From the NCBI GenBank assembly GCA_021838445.1, contig JAKCDU010000005.1:51250-115249 (forward strand): 64,000 nt of DNA, written 5' to 3'. A program made the translations under genes and the position numbers. The notes below the pieces were generated by a model, which ran no database searches, was not told the origin of the DNA, and worked only from the letters and a program-made list of their open reading frames with translations. This DNA is from Actinomycetes bacterium. GTDB lineage: Bacteria > Actinomycetota > Acidimicrobiia > Acidimicrobiales > Palsa-688. Positions within the stretch are counted from its first letter, which is position 1. Each line of letters opens with the position of its first letter. Below are positions 16,938-25,043 of this stretch, piece by piece.

Positions 16938-17849
16938 GTGAGAACCTCCAAAGTGGCCACCGTCAACGCCCGTTATCCCCGCCTGGTGGTGGCCGCGCTG
17001 GCCGCGCTGGCCGTGGCCGCCACCACCGCCGGCTGCTCCTCCTCGCTGCCGAGCTCGGTGGCCGCCGCCCCGGTCGAATCGGTGGTCACCGGCCTCTGGC
17101 CGCTCGCCGTGGCGGCCCAAGCCATCGGAGGTGACAAGGTGGCCGTCGACGACGTGGTACCGGCCGGCGACAACCCGTTCACCTACCCCCTTGACCCAGC
17201 CCGGCAGCGCACCGTCGAGGCCGCCGGTCTCGCCGTAGAGATCGGCCGGGGCTTCCAGCCCGCCTTCGAAGAAGCGGCGCGCCACGCCCCCCGGACCCTT
17301 GCTCTCGAACAGGTGCTGCGGCCCGCCAGCCCCTATGTGTGGTTGAGCCCGACCATGATGGAACGAGCGGTCAGCGCTATCGCCGACGCCATGACCAGCG
17401 CCGATCCTCCGGCCGGCCCATTGTTCGAGCGCAATGCCGCCGGTTTCCGGGCCGAGATCGAATCCCTGCGTATCGATTACTCGAGCACGCTGTCGGTCTG
17501 CCCGGGTACCGCCGTGGTCGCCCCCGACCGGGCACTGGCCGACCTGGCCGGGGATCTCGGGCTGACCGAGACAGTGGTCGCGGCCTCGGCCAGCGCGGCG
17601 TCGGTGTCGGGCGCAGCACGGGTGCTGGAGTCGGCCAACGCCGCCGCGCTGATCCGCCAACCGTGGGTCGATGACTCCGGCGTCGAGCGCGTGGGCGCCG
17701 CCGCAGGTATCCGGCCCACCGAATTCGACACCCTCGCCGGGGTACCTGCCGGGCCCGTGACGGGGAGCGGTGATCCCTACACCCAACTGATGGAGAACGA
17801 CTTGAACGTGCTCAGCCGGGCCCTCGGCTGCAACAACAACGAGCAGTGA
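16938..17849 (+). CDS. ZnuA-like (cluster A-I) solute-binding lipoprotein lacking the usual metal ligands
   Basis: A 303-residue lipoprotein with a lipobox ending TTAGC (Cys33). The rest matches metal-ABC-transporter substrate-binding proteins: GDNPFTY aligns with the family's NPHTY, and YVWLSP with PHVWL. In both places the metal-binding His is replaced (Phe and Tyr). The third ligand region, normally HDAFGY-like, reads VAPDRALADLA. No permease or ATPase gene is adjacent. It is probably not a Zn/Mn transporter component; a structural or signalling role in the envelope is inference. The stop overlaps the next start as GTGA. Confidence 0.75.
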   Translation: MRTSKVATVNARYPRLVVAALAALAVAATTAGCSSSLPSSVAAAPVESVVTGLWPLAVAAQAIGGDKVAVDDVVPAGDNPFTYPLDPARQRTVEAAGLAVEIGRGFQPAFEEAARHAPRTLALEQVLRPASPYVWLSPTMMERAVSAIADAMTSADPPAGPLFERNAAGFRAEIESLRIDYSSTLSVCPGTAVVAPDRALADLAGDLGLTETVVAASASAASVSGAARVLESANAAALIRQPWVDDSGVERVGAAAGIRPTEFDTLAGVPAGPVTGSGDPYTQLMENDLNVLSRALGCNNNEQ

Positions 17850-18709
17850 CCTTCGACCAACCATTCGCCGCCCTGGAGCGCTGCGGGGGCCGGGCCTCGG
17901 CCGGGTACACGACGATGTCCCCCGGCGCCCCGGCGGGGCCGCCCCGCACCGCCGGTCCGGCCGACCGGGTGATGCCCTGGGCTTCGGTCAGCAAAGTCGT
18001 CACCGCAGTGGCCATCTGGGTGGCGGTGGAGGAGGGAGTGACGGGATGGGACGAGCCGGCGGGCCCCCCCGGGTCCACCCTGCGCCACCTACTAGCCCAT
18101 GCCTCGGGCCTGGCCCCCGACTCGGACACCGTCCTGGCCCCACCGGGACGTTCGCGCGTCTACTCCAACCGGGGCATCGAGGTCGCCGCCGATCACGTAG
18201 GGCGCGCCGCCGGAATGCCCTTCAGGGACTACACCACCGAGGCCGTGCTCCAACCGCTCGGGATGACCTCCACCTCGCTCGGCAACCCGGCCCACGGCGC
18301 CGCCGGTACCGTCCACGACCTGCTACGGCTGGCCGCCGAGCTGCTGCGGCCCACCCTGGTCGATCGGTCCACCCTGGCCCTGGCCACGTCGGTCGCCTTC
18401 CCCGGTCTGCGGGGGGTGCTACCAGGCTTCGGTTCCTTCCCGGAGAACTCGTGGGGCCTCGGCGTGGAGATCCGCGACCACAAGACACCCCACTGGACCG
18501 GGCGGGAGAACTCCCCCGCCACCTTCGGGCACTTCGGACGCTCGGGTTCGTTCATCTGGGTGGACCCCGTCGCCGGAGTGGCCGCCGCCTCCCTGTCGGA
18601 TTGCCCGTTCGGGCCGTGGGCTGTGGAGGCCTGGCCGGCCCTATCCGACGCCATCCTGCTGGCGGCCGACCGCCCGGGCCCGGCCGGAGGCGTCAGCGCT
18701 CTTCGTTGA
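17846..18709 (+). CDS. Serine hydrolase of the beta-lactamase / penicillin-binding-protein fold
   Basis: A 287-residue class-C-like serine hydrolase. The SxxK motif is SVSK (about 48-51) and the Tyr motif is YSN (about 109-111), after a region typical of esterase EstB and D-aminopeptidase relatives. No signal peptide is seen, so it is probably cytoplasmic or was N-terminally altered. It may be an esterase or amidase rather than a beta-lactamase. It starts at GTG 17846 inside the stop of the lipoprotein gene and ends 17 bp into the convergent AhpD-like gene. Confidence 0.78.
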   Translation: MTFDQPFAALERCGGRASAGYTTMSPGAPAGPPRTAGPADRVMPWASVSKVVTAVAIWVAVEEGVTGWDEPAGPPGSTLRHLLAHASGLAPDSDTVLAPPGRSRVYSNRGIEVAADHVGRAAGMPFRDYTTEAVLQPLGMTSTSLGNPAHGAAGTVHDLLRLAAELLRPTLVDRSTLALATSVAFPGLRGVLPGFGSFPENSWGLGVEIRDHKTPHWTGRENSPATFGHFGRSGSFIWVDPVAGVAAASLSDCPFGPWAVEAWPALSDAILLAADRPGPAGGVSALR

Positions 18710-19040
18710 GCAGCTCCTTGAAGGCGCTGAACGCCCGCGGCCCCCAGACCGTGGCCGGTCCCCCGTTCAGCACCACGGCGACGCCGATGGCTTCGGCGAC
18801 CTCCTCCTCGGTGGCGTTCTGACGGGCCGCACCCCGGGCGTGGGCCGATATACACCCGTCGCATTCGCGCGTCACCGCCACCGCCAGAGCTATCAGCTCT
18901 TTCACCTTGGCCGTCAGGGCACCGTCGGCCAAGGCCGCCCGCTGCATCTCGGCGTAGGCGCCGATGACATCGGGTATGTGGTCGCGCAACTCGCGCGCCG
19001 GCTGACGGAGTTCCCCCAGTACCTCGTTCGGGTGGATCAT
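18693..19040 (-). CDS. Carboxymuconolactone decarboxylase / AhpD-like protein
   Basis: A 115-residue all-helical protein of the CMD family. It contains CDGC followed by a His (ECDGCISAHARGA), the redox CxxC-x-x-x-H signature of AhpD-type alkylhydroperoxidases. It is therefore more likely a thiol peroxidase accessory than a decarboxylase. ATG 19040 gives the usual family length; the open frame to 19205 adds residues without family resemblance. The 3' end overlaps the convergent serine hydrolase gene by 17 bp. Confidence 0.82.
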   Translation of the reverse strand: MIHPNEVLGELRQPARELRDHIPDVIGAYAEMQRAALADGALTAKVKELIALAVAVTRECDGCISAHARGAARQNATEEEVAEAIGVAVVLNGGPATVWGPRAFSAFKELLNEER

Positions 19041-19077
19041 CTGACCATTGTGATCGTTCCCGGACCGGCGGTCGGGG

Positions 19078-19314
19078 ATGGCCCGACCCGCCGGGGTGGC
19101 GGACCCGCACGTCGCCGAGCAGATACTTTCCGAGTACGTGAACTTCGCCCCGATCCTCATCGACCGGGCGCCGGTGGCGCGGCGCCCGGCGGCCGCCACC
19201 CACATCAGCGCCGTAGCCGCCTATCTGAGGCAGTCCGTCGCGGCCCGCGTCGACCCCCACCGCGCTGATCCCCGAGACGGCCGCCCCCGCCCGGGCCGGG
19301 CGGCGCCCAGATGA
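19078..19314 (+). CDS. Small hypothetical protein coupled to the ABC1 kinase gene
   Basis: A 78-residue frame whose stop overlaps the ATG of the kinase gene as ATGA. The first half (VAEQILSEYVNFAPILIDRAP) could be a helix; the second half is Arg/Pro-rich and low in complexity. No family is recognised. The overlap supports translation, but GC-rich DNA yields many chance frames, so confidence is limited. Confidence 0.4.
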   Translation: MARPAGVADPHVAEQILSEYVNFAPILIDRAPVARRPAAATHISAVAAYLRQSVAARVDPHRADPRDGRPRPGRAAPR

Positions 19315-20768
19315 CGCCGCCCGCTGACCCCGCCACCCGCCGCAGCGGCGGCGACTTCGGCCGGGCGGCCACCTTCAGCCGGTTCCGGGGGCCTTACGCA
19401 GGAGGGCCCCCGGCGGCTGACCTGGAGGTGCGCGTGCCCCCGATAGGAGACTTCGGGTGGCGGGAGCTGGCTCGGATGGTCGTGGTGTACCTGACCCTGA
19501 GCGTGAGCGTGGCCCGCTCAGTCACCGTCTGGGTGTTCCGGCGCCGGCGGCGAAGCGCCTTCGCCGCCGCCTGCGAGGGCGCCGTCGAGGGCTTCGTCCG
19601 CCTCGGGCCGACCTACGTGAAGGTGGGGCAGATCATCGCCTCGTCCCCGGGGCTGTTCCCCGAGGCCCTGACCCGGGCCGCCGAGCGGTGCCTCGACGAG
19701 GTTCCCCCCTTCGACTCGGCCACGGCGCGCGAGATGATCCGCCAGGACCTCGGGCACGCCCCGAGCGCCCTCTTCAAGCGTTTCGACGACGCCCCCCTTT
19801 CAGCCGCGTCCATCGGGCAGGTGCACGCCTGCGTGCTGCCCGACGGACGAGAGGCGGTCATCAAGCTCCAACGGCCGAACATCCGCCGGCGCATGACCAC
19901 CGACCTGCGCATCGGGCACCGCCTGGCCAAGACCCTCGAGAGGTACTTCCGGTTCGCCCGCAACGCCGCCGTGGTCGCTCTCGTCGAGGACCTCCACGAG
20001 GTGACCCACCAGGAGCTCAACCCGGCGCTGGAGGCCTATCGCCAGGACCATTTCCGCGAGAAGCTCTGGGCTTTCGGTGACAATCAGTGGATCACCGCTC
20101 CCGAGGTGTACTGGGACTACTGCGGACCCCACATGATCTGCATGGAGCGCATGACCGGCATACCGATGGACGAGTTCGAGGCCATCCGCGACCTGGGCTT
20201 CGACGGCGAATTGATAGTCCGCCGGGGGGCCAAGACGTGGCTCGAGGCGGTCATGGTGCACGGGCCTTTCCACGGCGACATGCACGCCGGCAACCTGTGG
20301 GTGCTCGAGGACGGCCGGACTAGCTACCTCGACTTCGGGATCATGGGTGAGGTCCCCCACGAGTACAAGGCGCTGATCAAGGACCTCTTCTACACCTTCA
20401 TCTTCGACCAGAAGTTCGCCCGCATCGCCCGGGCCTACAAGAACCTCGGCATCATGACCGACGAGATGGGCACCGACGAGGAGGTCGGCCAGCGCATACA
20501 GATGGTGGTGGCTCCCATGCTGGCCCGCTCGTCGAGCATGAGCCTCGGCGATTTCATCATGTCCTCGCTCGAGATGATGAAGCAGTACGGGTTGACCGCC
20601 CCCAAGGAGATGGTCCTGTTCTCCAAGCAGATGCTCTACATGGAGCGCTACATCAAGGGCCTGGCCCCGGACTGGCAGTTCGGCGCCGACCCGTACCTGC
20701 TCAAGAACATCTTCCCCGCCGAATCCGCGGCCAAAGCCGTCGAGCTCGGGATGACCTTCCCGGATTGA
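19311..20768 (+). CDS. UbiB/ABC1 (AarF) family kinase-like protein
   Basis: A 485-residue atypical kinase of the UbiB/ABC1/ADCK family, ATPases that support isoprenoid-lipid and quinone metabolism. The hallmark KxGQ motif appears as YVKVGQIIASSPGLFP near residue 100, the Ala-rich nucleotide loop as SAASIGQVH near 163, and the catalytic and metal segments as HGDMHAGNLW (about 322) and LDFGIMG (about 342). Bacterial members act at the membrane. The two flanking overlaps (ATGA before, TTGA after) place it in one unit with the lipoprotein and MFS genes that follow. Confidence 0.88.
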   Translation: MTPPADPATRRSGGDFGRAATFSRFRGPYAGGPPAADLEVRVPPIGDFGWRELARMVVVYLTLSVSVARSVTVWVFRRRRRSAFAAACEGAVEGFVRLGPTYVKVGQIIASSPGLFPEALTRAAERCLDEVPPFDSATAREMIRQDLGHAPSALFKRFDDAPLSAASIGQVHACVLPDGREAVIKLQRPNIRRRMTTDLRIGHRLAKTLERYFRFARNAAVVALVEDLHEVTHQELNPALEAYRQDHFREKLWAFGDNQWITAPEVYWDYCGPHMICMERMTGIPMDEFEAIRDLGFDGELIVRRGAKTWLEAVMVHGPFHGDMHAGNLWVLEDGRTSYLDFGIMGEVPHEYKALIKDLFYTFIFDQKFARIARAYKNLGIMTDEMGTDEEVGQRIQMVVAPMLARSSSMSLGDFIMSSLEMMKQYGLTAPKEMVLFSKQMLYMERYIKGLAPDWQFGADPYLLKNIFPAESAAKAVELGMTFPD

Positions 20769-21559
20769 CTCCGACCCCACCATCGCGGGCCGGCCGTCGG
20801 CGGGCTCCCCGCCGGTGTATTTTCGGTGCCATCAGCCGGTTGACGTCACGGTCGAGCTCCCGGAGAGGCCGCCACGCGGGTGTGACCAGCGTGGCGGTCG
20901 TAGTAGGCGCGCTCGCCCTGAACGCCTGCAGTTCCTCCACTCCCACCGTCAGCGCCGCCACCCTGCTCCAGAACGCCAAGGCCACCGCCGACTCGGCGTC
21001 CGCGGTGCATTTCGTGCTGTCCTCCTCGGGGGTGTCTCTGAGCGGGACCGACCTGGTCAACGGGGAAGGTGACCTGGTGCGCCCGTCCTCGATGCAGGGC
21101 AGCTTCGGCGTGGCCATAAGCGGGTTCACGGCCAACATCAAGGTGGTGTCGGTCGGCGACGTGTTCGAGGCCGAACTACCCTTCACCGGCCACTACGCCA
21201 AGACCGACCCCGCCAGCTTCGGGCTCGAGAACCCGGCGGTCCTGCTCGACCCGGCTCAGGGTCTGACCCGCCTGCTCACCCTCGCTCAGGCCCCGACCCT
21301 GGGGCGGCCCATCCGCCAGTCGGGGGAGCTGCTGGAGACGGTCTCCTACTCGGTTCCCGGCTCGGCCGTCCCGGTGATCCCCGACATCAACCCGTCCAAG
21401 CCGGTGCAGCTCACCGTGGCCATCAACCCCAAGAGCTACCAGCTGCGTACGGTGACGCTCATAGGTCCCTTCACCAGCGCCACGTCCAACAGCACTTACG
21501 TGGTGACCCTCAGCAACTACGGCGAGCACGTGAGCATCACGCTTCCGGCCGCCTCCTGA
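20765..21559 (+). CDS. LppX/LprAFG-like lipoprotein (LprG type)
   Basis: A 264-residue lipoprotein with signal sequence and lipobox LNAC followed by SSS. Downstream is the pattern of the LppX/LprAFG family: AKATADSASAVHFVLSSSGV, then a beta-rich half-barrel, ending with NYGEHVSITLP. Family members hold triacylglycerol or phthiocerol-type lipids in a hydrophobic cavity. The start is uncertain: TTG 20765 overlaps the kinase stop (TTGA), while TTG 20840 or GTG 20882 would give a shorter signal peptide. An MFS exporter gene follows after 17 bp, reproducing the mycobacterial lprG-P55 pairing. Confidence 0.8.
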   Translation: MTPTPPSRAGRRRAPRRCIFGAISRLTSRSSSRRGRHAGVTSVAVVVGALALNACSSSTPTVSAATLLQNAKATADSASAVHFVLSSSGVSLSGTDLVNGEGDLVRPSSMQGSFGVAISGFTANIKVVSVGDVFEAELPFTGHYAKTDPASFGLENPAVLLDPAQGLTRLLTLAQAPTLGRPIRQSGELLETVSYSVPGSAVPVIPDINPSKPVQLTVAINPKSYQLRTVTLIGPFTSATSNSTYVVTLSNYGEHVSITLPAAS

Positions 21560-21576
21560 TCCTCCCCGACCAGATC

Positions 21577-23463
21577 ATGCCTACCCGCAGGTCGCCGACG
21601 GTTGGGGGATCGGGCCAGGTGGTCAGCCCGGCTAAGGTGACCGCCGCCGATCGCCGGCGTCTGGCCCTGGCCTGCGTGGCGGTCCTGCTGGCCGCGGCCG
21701 ACACCTACGTGGTGGTGGTCGTCCTCCCCAACATCATGAACGGGGTGGGCCTCGGCCTCGACCGCCTCCAGCGGGCCACCCCGATCATCTCCGGCTTCTT
21801 GCTCGGGTACACCGCGGTCCTGCCGCTGATCGGTCGCATCGCCGACCTGGCCGGCACGGCACCGACGTTGGCGTGGTGCCTCGGCGCCTTCGCCACCGGC
21901 TCGGTGGTCACCGCCACCGCCCACTCCCTCCCGGTGGTGGTCCTCGGTCGGGCGGTGCAGGGCATCGGCGGAGGTGGCCTGGTCCCGGTCACGCTGGCCA
22001 TGGTCGCGGCCCGCTGGCCGCCCGACGAGCGGGGCACCGCCCTCGGGGTGGTGGGCGGCCTGCAGGAGCTGGGCAGCGTCGTCGGCCCGCTCTACGGTGC
22101 CGGGGTGGTAGCGGTGGCCGCCTGGCGGGCCATCTTCTGGGTGAACGTGCCGGTCACCACGGTCCTCGCCGCCGGGCTCTGGTGGATCGCCCGCTCGGAT
22201 CGTACCGACGACACCCACGCCCGAGGGTCCGGGCCCCCCATCGGCCGGGGCGCCCCGGGTGAACGCAGTGGGGGCGACGTCGGGCGGCCCCGCCGGGACC
22301 AGGTGGGACCGATCCTCGGCCTCATCGGAGCGGCCATCTTGATGGTCGGACTGGACGCGCCGGCCAGCTTGGCTACCAGCGCGTCGTGGGGTCAGCTGTA
22401 CAACCCGATGGTCGGCGGGCAGTGGGCCTCGTTCTCGACACCCGTCGTTCTCATCGCCTTCGCTTTCCTGGTGGCCGCCGCCGGGTGGGAGATCATCGAG
22501 CCGGCCGGTATCCGCCCGGTGGTCCCGCTGCGCCGGGCCCCGGCCCTCCTCGCCCGCTCGGATCTTCCCGGAGCCGCCCTGCTGGCCGGGGTCCTGGCCT
22601 GCATCGTGGTCATCTTCTCGACTGCCGACCCGAGCCGGCAGATCGTCGCGTCGAGCGCCCCGCTGGTGGGGCCCCTGGCGGCGGCGCTCGCTCTGGCTTT
22701 CTGGTGGCGCCAGCGCCGAGCGGCCGCCCCGCTGATCCAGCCCGCCGCCTTCGCCCGCCGGCCGGCCTGGGGTGGCTTCCTCGTCAACCTGGCGCTCGGC
22801 GGGGGGCTGATGGCCGCTCTCGTCGACGTCCCCCTCTTCGCCCGCTCGACGGTCTATCCCAACTCGGAGACCTCCGCCGCACTGGTGCTGCTGCGCTTCC
22901 TCGTCGCCGTTCCGCTGGGGGCGGTGGCCGGCGGAGCACTTTGCCGCGACCGGAGCCGCGCCGCATACGTGGCCGGCGGCGGCCTGGCCATCGCCACCGC
23001 GGCGTTCATCGCCATGACCTCGTGGTCGGCGACGGCACTGGGCGGCGGGCCCCGCTACAGCGACATCGAACTGGTGATCTGCGGGCTGGGTTTCGGCCTG
23101 GTGGTCGCTCCGGTGAACGTGGCCGTACTCGGCTCGGTCGAGGCCCGCCATCACGCTCTGGCCGGAGCCCTGGCCGTCGTGGCTCGCACCATAGGGATGC
23201 TGGCCGGACTGTCGGCCCTGACCGCCGTGGGGTTGCACCGCTTCTACCAGGCGTCGGCTCGGATCGGCTCCCCGCTGGCGCTCTGCCCGACCCACCCCGA
23301 GACCTGCCCGGCCTACGACGCAGCGAGCACCCGGGCCGTCCTGAGCGAGCTGCACACCATCTTCGCCGGCGCCGCGCTGTGCACCGCGACGGCCGCCGTG
23401 CTCGCCGTGGCTCTCCTGCGCAGCCCCGCGCTCAGGGGCCGACCACAGCTTCCTGCTTCCTGA
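21577..23463 (+). CDS. MFS exporter, 14-TM, P55-like
   Basis: A 628-residue major facilitator of the 14-helix drug:H+ antiporter family. Features are VLLAAADTYVVVVVLPNI in helix 1, the loop motif GRIADLAGT, and GRAVQGIGGGGLVPV in helix 4. A charged, disordered loop (about 205-245) lies mid-protein. In mycobacteria the transporter paired with LprG (Rv1410c/P55) moves triacylglycerides; the same partnership is inferred here from the adjacent lipoprotein gene. Drug efflux is the alternative. Convergent with mutM, 9 bp apart. Confidence 0.85.
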   Translation: MPTRRSPTVGGSGQVVSPAKVTAADRRRLALACVAVLLAAADTYVVVVVLPNIMNGVGLGLDRLQRATPIISGFLLGYTAVLPLIGRIADLAGTAPTLAWCLGAFATGSVVTATAHSLPVVVLGRAVQGIGGGGLVPVTLAMVAARWPPDERGTALGVVGGLQELGSVVGPLYGAGVVAVAAWRAIFWVNVPVTTVLAAGLWWIARSDRTDDTHARGSGPPIGRGAPGERSGGDVGRPRRDQVGPILGLIGAAILMVGLDAPASLATSASWGQLYNPMVGGQWASFSTPVVLIAFAFLVAAAGWEIIEPAGIRPVVPLRRAPALLARSDLPGAALLAGVLACIVVIFSTADPSRQIVASSAPLVGPLAAALALAFWWRQRRAAAPLIQPAAFARRPAWGGFLVNLALGGGLMAALVDVPLFARSTVYPNSETSAALVLLRFLVAVPLGAVAGGALCRDRSRAAYVAGGGLAIATAAFIAMTSWSATALGGGPRYSDIELVICGLGFGLVVAPVNVAVLGSVEARHHALAGALAVVARTIGMLAGLSALTAVGLHRFYQASARIGSPLALCPTHPETCPAYDAASTRAVLSELHTIFAGAALCTATAAVLAVALLRSPALRGRPQLPAS

Positions 23464-23472
23464 CCGGCCCGC

Positions 23473-24264
23473 CTACTTCTGGTGGCGCGGGCACCACCAT
23501 GTGGTCCGCCCGCCGACCGTCGCCCGCCGAAGGGGCGTCGCGTCCCGTGGGCAAATACCCCCCGGCCGGCGTTCGACCATGAGGTCGCCGGTGTGCGAGC
23601 CGCCGCGGGCGACCAGGTCGGCCAGTCCCGAGGTCAGGTGGAGGTGCAGGCGCCGGACGGCGGCGGCTCCGAGGCCGCCGGCCGGTCGCAAGGGCGACAG
23701 ACCGGCCCGCCAGAGCACCTCGTCGGCTATCAGGTTGCCGATGCCGGCGATGCGGGACTGATCGAGAAGCCGGGCCTTGAGGGCCACCTGGGCCCCCTCG
23801 AGGGCCCGGCGCAGCTGCGCGGCCGTCAGACCTAGCGCGTCGGGACCCAGCCGCGACAGGTCCGGGTCGAGCTCCACCCCGCCGAGGCGACGCGGGTCGC
23901 TCATCGACAGGCTCCCGCCGTCGGCGAAATCCACCCTGAAGCGGTCGTAGCGATGCTCCGGCGCAGCCCGGCCGTGAAGCAGTCGGTCGACGCCGACCGC
24001 CCCGTCGACCACCAACCGGCCGCTCATACCGAAGCGCAGGCCGAGGACCGGTGAGCCGTCGCCGGCCAGATCCAGGATCATCAGCTTGCCTCGGCGCCGG
24101 GCCGCCACGAAGGTCTCCCCGACCAGGGTCGAGACCACCTCCTCGGCGGTCAGGCCCCGCTTGAGGTACCACGCGTCCGAGGCCTCGACGCCGGCTATGG
24201 GGCGCCCCAGAGCGGCCCTCTCGGCCAGTTGGCGGTAACGCTCCACTTCGGGCAGTTCAGGCAT
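23473..24264 (-). CDS. mutM: Formamidopyrimidine-DNA glycosylase (Fpg/MutM family)
   Basis: A 263-residue base-excision-repair enzyme with the obligatory N terminus MPELPEVE (catalytic Pro2, Glu3) and conserved Lys60 in RRGKLM. The H2TH region includes IAGIGNLIADEVLW. The C-terminal zinc finger is unusual: the expected Cys4 set reads C-P-R-D near the start and C-P-R-H at the end, so two cysteines are replaced by Asp and His, though GGRTT with the catalytic Arg is intact. It starts 8 bp inside the uracil-DNA glycosylase gene, so two repair glycosylases are coupled. Confidence 0.9.
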   Translation of the reverse strand: MPELPEVERYRQLAERAALGRPIAGVEASDAWYLKRGLTAEEVVSTLVGETFVAARRRGKLMILDLAGDGSPVLGLRFGMSGRLVVDGAVGVDRLLHGRAAPEHRYDRFRVDFADGGSLSMSDPRRLGGVELDPDLSRLGPDALGLTAAQLRRALEGAQVALKARLLDQSRIAGIGNLIADEVLWRAGLSPLRPAGGLGAAAVRRLHLHLTSGLADLVARGGSHTGDLMVERRPGGICPRDATPLRRATVGGRTTWWCPRHQK

Positions 24265-25015
24265 CGGCCGCCGGGCCGAGGCCGGCCAGGTACATGGCCT
24301 GCCCGAAGACCGCGTCGGTCATGGCCTCGGTCAGCTTCCCGGTGAAGGTGTTCTGCTGGCTCGGATGGTAAGAGCACACGATCGACAAATCTCCGGGTCC
24401 ATCGACGATCACCCCGTGACCGAACCGGGGCCGGGGCCGCAGGCCGAGCATCCGGCAGGTGACGTCACAGGCGAACTGGCCGAGCACGACCAGGACCCGC
24501 AGCGGCCCGACCAGCTCCAGCTCGCGGCGCAGGAACGGCACACAGCTGTCCCGCTCATCGGGTGACGGCCGGTTGGCGGGAGGGGCGCACCGCACGGCGG
24601 CGGTCACCCACACCCCCGACAGTCGTAGCCCGTCGGAGCGCGAAACCGACACCGGCTGGCTGGCCAGTCCCATCCGGTGCATGGAGCCGAACAGCCAGTC
24701 GCCCGAGCGGTCCCCGGTGAAGATGCGGCCGGTGCGGTTGGCGCCGTGGGCGGCGGGGGCCAGGCCGACCACCGCGATGGGGGCTCTCGGATCTCCGAAG
24801 CCCGACACCGGCCGCCCCCAGTACTCCTCGTCGCGGAAGGCCGCCCGCCGGGTGGCCGCGACCTCCTCCCGCCAGGCCACCAGGCGGGGGCAGGCCCGGC
24901 ACGACTCGATCTGGTGTCCCAGTTCGGCCAGGGAGTCAGCCGCCCGGCGGGTGCCCGGCGCGTCGGGTCGGGGGCCGCCCGTCTCACCGGACCGAGGTTC
25001 TAAACCGAACCGCAT
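24257..25015 (-). CDS. Uracil-DNA glycosylase, family 5 (UdgB type, 4Fe-4S)
   Basis: A 252-residue uracil-DNA glycosylase. The family-5 signature GLAPAAHGANRTGRIFTGD is present near residue 90. Cysteines in CRAC (about residues 41-44), plus later ones in SCVPF and CDVTC, would ligate the 4Fe-4S cluster. The second active-site segment is SYHPSQQNTFTGK near 220. UdgB acts on uracil, hypoxanthine and other deaminated bases in double-stranded DNA. ATG 25015 is supported by a leaderless-type -10 (TAGTGT) 7 nt upstream. Confidence 0.88.
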   Translation of the reverse strand: MRFGLEPRSGETGGPRPDAPGTRRAADSLAELGHQIESCRACPRLVAWREEVAATRRAAFRDEEYWGRPVSGFGDPRAPIAVVGLAPAAHGANRTGRIFTGDRSGDWLFGSMHRMGLASQPVSVSRSDGLRLSGVWVTAAVRCAPPANRPSPDERDSCVPFLRRELELVGPLRVLVVLGQFACDVTCRMLGLRPRPRFGHGVIVDGPGDLSIVCSYHPSQQNTFTGKLTEAMTDAVFGQAMYLAGLGPAADA

Positions 25016-25022
25016 CTGGCAG

Positions 25023-25032
25023 ACACTAGGTT
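25023..25032. promoter_or_regulatory. Overlapping divergent -10 elements (UDG and histidine phosphatase genes)
   Basis: On the minus strand TAGTGT (25023-25028) lies 7 nt before the ATG of the UDG gene. On the plus strand TAGGTT (25027-25032) lies 11 nt before the ATG at 25044. The two hexamers share two bases, so RNA polymerase could not occupy both promoters at once. Confidence 0.5.
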
Positions 25033-25043
25033 GATCGCCAGCA

